Assembly: GCF_002288525.1 (NCBI RefSeq)
Contig: NZ_CP023068.1
Location: forward strand, 434,001 to 498,000
DNA: 64,000 bases
Direction: 5' to 3'
From: Sinorhizobium sojae CCBAU 05684
Lineage (GTDB): Bacteria; Pseudomonadota; Alphaproteobacteria; Rhizobiales; Rhizobiaceae
In this document: piece by piece, positions 59,673-64,000 of the stretch
Numbering within the stretch: the first letter of the stretch is position 1
Layout of the letters: every line of letters begins with the position of its first letter
The notes under the pieces: generated by a model
Databases searched by the model: none
What the model saw: the letters and a program-made list of their open reading frames with translations, nothing else
Told to the model about the DNA's origin: nothing
Made by a program: the position numbers and the translations under genes

Positions 59673-62116
59673 TCCGCGGCTTCCTTCTGGATGACGGCCA
59701 TGGGCTTGAATTCGTGCTTGTCCTTGCCGGAGACGCGCTCCGACCAGGGGTCGACCTGGGCAAACCTCTGGCTGAAGACGAAACGGTCGAAATAGGCCTT
59801 GCGCTTTTCCGCGTCGTCCATGATCTGCCGCCGGATCTCATCGATGCCGACGCGTTTTGCCCATTTGTAGATTCGTTCGAGATAGCGGGCCTGCTCGCGA
59901 TACATCTGCGTCAGCGCGACGATGTGCTCGAGCGCCTCGTCCTCGCTCCTGACGAGACCAAGCACCTCCGTGCCCTTGATGTCGAGGCCGGCGGCCCCGG
60001 CGAAATGGATTTCGTAGCCGGAATCGACGCAGACGACGCCGACGTCCTTGCAGGTTGCTTCCGCGCAGTTGCGCGGGCAGCCGGAGACGGCCATCTTGAC
60101 CTTTGCCGGTGTCCAGGAGCCCCACATGAACTTCTCGATGCGGATGCCAAGCCCGGTCGAATCCTGGGTGCCGAAGCGGCACCATTCGGAGCCGACGCAG
60201 GTCTTCACCGTCCTCAAGCCTTTCGCGTAAGCCTGACCCGAGACGAAGCCGGCCTGGCCGAGGTCGGCCCAGACGGCAAGCAAGTCCTCCTTTTCGATTC
60301 CGAGCAGGTCGATGCGCTGGCCACCGGTCACCTTGACCATCGGCACGTTGAACTTGTCGACGACATCGGCGATGGCACGCAGCTCCTTCGAGCTCGTGAC
60401 CCCGCCCCACATACGCGGCACTACCGAATAGGTACCGTCCTTCTGGATATTGGCGTGGACGCGCTCGTTGACAAAACGCGACTGGTAGTCGTCGGCATAT
60501 TCGTCCGGCCAATCGCAGACGAGATAATAGTTGAGTGCCGGGCGACATTTGGCGCAGCCGCAGGAGGTCTTCCACTCGAGCTCCTGCATCACAGCGGGAA
60601 TGGTCTTGAGTCCCTTTGCCTTGATCAGGCGGCGCACATCGTCATGGCCGAGGTCGGTGCAGCCGCAGATCGGCTGCACCGCGGCCGGATTATAGTTGTC
60701 ACCGAGCGTGAGCGACATCAGTTGTTCGACCAGCCCCGTACAGGAGCCGCAGGAGGCGGAGGCCTTGGTGTGGGCGCGCACCTCGTCGAGCGAGGTAAGG
60801 CCCTTGTCGGTGATCGTCGAGACGATCTTGCCCTTGCAGACGCCGTTGCAGCCGCAGATTTCCGCATCATCCGGCAAGGCTGCAACGGCCGCCGTAGGGT
60901 CCAGGGGTGCACCCCCCTGATAGGCCTGGCCGAAGATCAAGGTATCGCGCATTTCGGAGATGTCCGTGCCGCGTTTCAACAGGTCGTTGAACCAGGCGCC
61001 ATCGCCGGTCTCTCCGTAGAGCACCGTGCCGATAATGCGATTGTCCTTCAAGACCAGCCGCTTATAGATGCCGGCAGTGGCATCGCGAAGCACGATCTCC
61101 TCGCGTCCGTCGCCATCGGCGAAGTCACCGACCGAGTAGAGATTGATGCCGGTCACCTTCAGCTTGGTCGGCGTATCGGAATGCACGAAGGCGGCGCCGC
61201 GGTCGCCGGCGAGATGCGAAGCGGCGACGCGTGCCATTTCATAGAGCGGCGCCACGAGTCCGTAGACCATTCCGTCGACCTCGGCGCATTCGCCGAGCGC
61301 CATGATGTCGCCGTCGGAGGTCTGCATGCCGGCATCGACGACGATGCCGCGGTTGATGGCAAGCCCCGCCTCCTTGGCAAGGCCCACATTCGGCCTGATG
61401 CCGACCGCCATGACGACCAGCGTTGCCGGGATGATACGGCCGTCTTCGAGTTCGATGCCTTCGACCTTGGTCTCGCCGAGGATGCGCTTGGTGTTCGCCT
61501 TGGTAAGGACCTTGATGCCCCTCTCTTCGACCGCCTTCTGCAGGAGATAGCCTGCGGCCGGGTCGAGCTGGCGTTCCATCAGCGTCGGCATCACGTGCAG
61601 CACGGTCACGTCCATGCCGCGCGCTTTAAGGCCGGCCGCTGCTTCGAGGCCCAGCAGACCGCCGCCGATGACGACGGCCGTTTCGCGCGACTGCGCCGCG
61701 AGCAGCATCGCCTGCACGTCATCGAGATCGCGATAGGTGATGACGCCCTGCAGGTCCTTGCCGGGTACCGGAATGAGGAAGGGCACCGAACCGGTGGCGA
61801 TCACCAGCTTGTCATAGCTTTCCGTAACGCCGTGATCGGAGGTGACCGTCTTTGCTTTACGATCGATCGCGACGATCTTGTGGCCCTTGTAGAGGGTGAT
61901 GCCGTGCTTGATGTACCACCCGTCGCCATGGATGATGATCTCTTCATAATCCTTTTCGCCGGACAGTACCGGCGAGAGCATGATGCGGTCGTAATTGACG
62001 CGTGGTTCGGCATTGAAGATCGTCACCTCATAGCGCCCGGGCGCCTTTTCGAAGAGCTCTTCCAACATGCGGCCCGGCGCCATGCCGTTGCCAACGATCA
62101 CCAGTCTCTCGGTCAT
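59669..62116 (-). CDS. nirB: Assimilatory nitrite reductase large subunit
   Basis: An 815-residue flavo-siroheme enzyme. N-terminal FAD/NAD(P)H module (M-T-E-R-L-V-I-V-G-N-G-M-A, then about residues 1-320), BFD-type [2Fe-2S] domain (C-G-C-N-G-V-C-K-G-K and following, about 418-480), then ferredoxin-like and siroheme domains. The siroheme/[4Fe-4S] cysteines lie in C-V-G-S-E-W-C (C-x5-C) and C-P-R-N-C (C-x3-C). The start at 62116 has GGAGTAATGGA before it, overlapping the end of the ABC ATPase gene; the frame is open to 62230. Reduces nitrite to ammonium. Confidence 0.94.
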   Translation of the reverse strand: MTERLVIVGNGMAPGRMLEELFEKAPGRYEVTIFNAEPRVNYDRIMLSPVLSGEKDYEEIIIHGDGWYIKHGITLYKGHKIVAIDRKAKTVTSDHGVTESYDKLVIATGSVPFLIPVPGKDLQGVITYRDLDDVQAMLLAAQSRETAVVIGGGLLGLEAAAGLKARGMDVTVLHVMPTLMERQLDPAAGYLLQKAVEERGIKVLTKANTKRILGETKVEGIELEDGRIIPATLVVMAVGIRPNVGLAKEAGLAINRGIVVDAGMQTSDGDIMALGECAEVDGMVYGLVAPLYEMARVAASHLAGDRGAAFVHSDTPTKLKVTGINLYSVGDFADGDGREEIVLRDATAGIYKRLVLKDNRIIGTVLYGETGDGAWFNDLLKRGTDISEMRDTLIFGQAYQGGAPLDPTAAVAALPDDAEICGCNGVCKGKIVSTITDKGLTSLDEVRAHTKASASCGSCTGLVEQLMSLTLGDNYNPAAVQPICGCTDLGHDDVRRLIKAKGLKTIPAVMQELEWKTSCGCAKCRPALNYYLVCDWPDEYADDYQSRFVNERVHANIQKDGTYSVVPRMWGGVTSSKELRAIADVVDKFNVPMVKVTGGQRIDLLGIEKEDLLAVWADLGQAGFVSGQAYAKGLRTVKTCVGSEWCRFGTQDSTGLGIRIEKFMWGSWTPAKVKMAVSGCPRNCAEATCKDVGVVCVDSGYEIHFAGAAGLDIKGTEVLGLVRSEDEALEHIVALTQMYREQARYLERIYKWAKRVGIDEIRRQIMDDAEKRKAYFDRFVFSQRFAQVDPWSERVSGKDKHEFKPMAVIQKEAAE

Positions 62117-62120
62117 TCCA

Positions 62121-63893
62121 TTACTCCGCGGCTTGTTTCTTGAGGGGTTGGGCGGGCAACATCGTTCGGGCGGCGCGTTTCGCCCGGATCGCTTCGAGAT
62201 GCTCGGGGTCGGGATTTGCGCCGCCTTCATAGGCCTCGAGGAACTCCAGCAGTTCCTCGCGATAGGCGTAGTAGTCGGGGTGCGACAGGAGCTCCTTGCG
62301 CGAGCGAGGCCGCGGCAGGTTCACCTCCATGATGTTGCCGATCCGGGCATTCGGTCCGTTCGACATCATTACGACGCGGTCTGCGAGCAGGATTGCCTCG
62401 TCGACGTCGTGGGTGACGCAGATCGCCGTCACCTGGGTGCGTTTCCAGACGTCCATCAGCACTTCCTGGAGTTCCCAACGGGTGAGGCTGTCCAGCATGC
62501 CAAAGGGCTCGTCGAGCAACAGCAGCTTCGGCGACAGCGCGAAGGCGCGGGCTATGCCGACGCGCTGTTTCATGCCGTTCGACAGATCGGCCGCCAGGCG
62601 ATGCATGGCATCGCCGAGCCCGACGCGCTGCAGGTAATATTCGACGACGTCGCGACGTTCGGCGGGTGTCGCATCCGGATAAACGCGATCGACGCCGAGC
62701 GCGACATTCTCCCTCGCCGTCAGCCAGGGAAGCAGCGACGGTGCCTGGAACACCACCGCCCGGTCCGGCCCGGCTCCCGAGATCTCCCGCCCGTCGAGGA
62801 TGATGCCGCCGGAGGAGATCGGGTTGAGGCCAGCCATCATCGACAGCACGGTCGACTTCCCGCAGCCGGAATGGCCGATGATCGAAATGAATTCGCCCTT
62901 GTTCATCTTGAGGTCGAAGCCGTCGACCACCGTCAGCGGACCCTTCGGCGTCGGGTAGACCTTGCGAACCTCGAAGAACTCGACATAGCTCTTCTCTATC
63001 GCCGAATGTGCCTTGCGGGCATAGGCTTCGGGCAGCTTGGCCGCCTTCTGCGTGATCGGAACCACGTTCGGCAGGGAGACGGCGCTGCCATCCTCGGATT
63101 TGCGATCGGCACCGAGATCCATCAGATACTCGGTAACGGCGCCGCGCAGGCGGATGAAATCGGCGTTGGAGTTCATTTCTGCCCGGTCGCGCGGCCGCGG
63201 CAGGTTCACCGCAAAACTGGGGCCGAGCGTCGCCTCCGGCCCGGGCGTGAGCGGAATGATCCGGTCCGCCAGCAGGATCGCCTCATCGACGTCATTGGTG
63301 ATGAGGATGATGGTCTTTTTTTCCTTCGACGAAATATCGGCGAATTCGTCCTGCAGCTTGGAGCGGGTGAGTGCGTCGAGCGCCGAGAGAGGTTCGTCGA
63401 GCAGCAGCACGTCCGGTTTCATCGCGAGAGCCCGGGCGACGGCGACGCGCTGGCGCATGCCGCCGGAAAGTTCCGCCGGTCGGCGTTCCGTCGCGTGGGA
63501 GAGGCCGACCATGTCGATGTAATTCTGGACGATCGCCTTCCGCTCGGCCTTGGATTTCCCGGCATGCACTGCATCGACCGCCAGGGCGACATTGGCGCGG
63601 ACCGAGAGCCAGGGCATCAGCGAATAGGACTGGAAAACGACCCCGCGCTCCGGACCGGGGCCGGTCACTTCCTTGTTGCGGAAGAGCACGGCGCCGCTAT
63701 CGGGTGCCGTCAGGCCGGCTAGGAGGGAGATCAGCGTCGATTTCCCGGAGCCGGAAAAGCCGACGATCGCGATGAACTCGCCTTCCTGGACCCTGAGGTT
63801 CACGCCCGCAAGCACGTCGTTGCGAGACTTGCCCTCGCCGAAGGACTTCGCGACGTCGCTTAGTTCAAGAATAGTCCCATTGAGAATGGTCAC
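62121..63893 (-). CDS. Nitrate ABC transporter ATP-binding protein, two fused ATPase domains
   Basis: A 590-residue protein with two complete ATPase units. The first (about residues 8-260) has Walker A F-S-G-S-G-K-S-T, signature L-S-G-G-M-R-Q-R-V and Walker [13 protein letters not shown]. The second (about 315-570) has [18 protein letters not shown] and [12 protein letters not shown]. Both resemble the NrtD/SsuB nitrate/taurine family. It corresponds to NrtC plus NrtD in one chain, but unlike cyanobacterial NrtC it has no solute-binding-like domain. It lies 8 bases after the permease stop. Confidence 0.92.
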   Translation of the reverse strand: MTILNGTILELSDVAKSFGEGKSRNDVLAGVNLRVQEGEFIAIVGFSGSGKSTLISLLAGLTAPDSGAVLFRNKEVTGPGPERGVVFQSYSLMPWLSVRANVALAVDAVHAGKSKAERKAIVQNYIDMVGLSHATERRPAELSGGMRQRVAVARALAMKPDVLLLDEPLSALDALTRSKLQDEFADISSKEKKTIILITNDVDEAILLADRIIPLTPGPEATLGPSFAVNLPRPRDRAEMNSNADFIRLRGAVTEYLMDLGADRKSEDGSAVSLPNVVPITQKAAKLPEAYARKAHSAIEKSYVEFFEVRKVYPTPKGPLTVVDGFDLKMNKGEFISIIGHSGCGKSTVLSMMAGLNPISSGGIILDGREISGAGPDRAVVFQAPSLLPWLTARENVALGVDRVYPDATPAERRDVVEYYLQRVGLGDAMHRLAADLSNGMKQRVGIARAFALSPKLLLLDEPFGMLDSLTRWELQEVLMDVWKRTQVTAICVTHDVDEAILLADRVVMMSNGPNARIGNIMEVNLPRPRSRKELLSHPDYYAYREELLEFLEAYEGGANPDPEHLEAIRAKRAARTMLPAQPLKKQAAE

Positions 63894-63901
63894 GGGGCCT
63901 C

Positions 63902-64000
63902 CTACCGGTTCGACGAGAAGGTGAAGGCGGACTGCAGCGCGTACATGACGCGGTCCAGGAAGAAGCCGATGACACCGATCGTCAGCACCGCAACCATGAT
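63902..64000 (-). CDS. nrtB: Nitrate ABC transporter permease, C-terminal part (partial)
   Basis: Only the last 32 codons are inside the window ([17 protein letters not shown], ending A-F-T-F-S-S-N-R). The hydrophobic end followed by the R-V-M-Y-A-L-Q tail is typical of NrtB/SsuC permeases, and position upstream of the nitrate ATPase supports it. The rest, and presumably nrtA, lies beyond the right edge. Confidence 0.75.
   Translation of the reverse strand: MMVAVLTIGVIGFFLDRVMYALQSAFTFSSNR

Noticed and set aside
59639..62143. 834-codon plus-strand frame opposite nirB/nirD
   Set aside because: Shadow of nirB; length reflects codon bias only.

Overview
The window reads as high-GC alphaproteobacterial DNA. 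Gene content and style (ornithine cyclodeaminase with an Lrp/AsnC partner, a nitrate assimilation cluster, ABC sugar and metal uptake systems, many small DUF982/DUF2934/DUF3175/DUF992/DUF1236 proteins) point to Rhizobiaceae, most likely Sinorhizobium/Ensifer, and the mix resembles a pSymB-type chromid more than a core chromosome. This placement is an inference from gene content. I saw no rRNA or tRNA genes, no CRISPR array, no intact insertion sequence and no replication origin.

Layout. 1-1837: a TetR-controlled RND efflux operon (the pump gene is cut by the left edge). 2180-3812: ornithine cyclodeaminase and a divergent Lrp/AsnC regulator. 3905-7659: small secreted and cytoplasmic DUF proteins. 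8035-10257: a TerC/DUF475 membrane protein, a universal stress protein and an unknown protein. 10352-13995: a frameshifted small gene, then a type I secretion ABC/HlyD pair. 14233-18000: an unknown protein, a DNA alkyl-repair methyltransferase, an adenylate/guanylate cyclase and a FAH-family hydrolase. 18140-23267: a DMT exporter, a cation P-type ATPase, a YbhB protein and a 3-methyladenine DNA glycosylase. 23456-27460: DUF763, stress-type small proteins and a GST. 27724-32790: a methyltransferase divergent from a metal-chelate ABC importer with two tandem binding proteins. 32982-40365: a LacI-controlled ABC importer plus GH32 fructosidase operon. 40702-45589: NfeD/slipin, MgtC-like, phasin-like and PPOX-like genes. 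45647-49727: an AraC regulator fused to an acetamidase, divergent from a Tat-exported acetamidase paralogue. 49885-52468: a tandem universal stress protein, a Zn alcohol dehydrogenase and a NUDIX hydrolase. 52508-64000: nitrate assimilation (nitrate ABC transporter, NirB, NirD, FNT nitrite channel, kinase/phosphatase, nitrate reductase, truncated siroheme synthase).

Regulatory themes. Four good FNR/FixK-type boxes (TTGA-N6-TCAA) lie before the two universal stress proteins, the P-type ATPase/YbhB pair and the PPOX/phasin-like pair, suggesting scattered genes for low-oxygen life. Five GGAAC-N16/17-(C/G)GTT motifs, matching EcfG/RpoE2 general-stress promoters, lie before small genes of otherwise unknown role. 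The nitrate reductase gene has a leader with two stem-loops and an intrinsic terminator, the layout expected for NasT-type antitermination.

The most unusual item is the 781-residue AraC-acetamidase fusion, which looks like a regulator carrying its own enzyme or substrate sensor, next to an exported paralogue of that enzyme.
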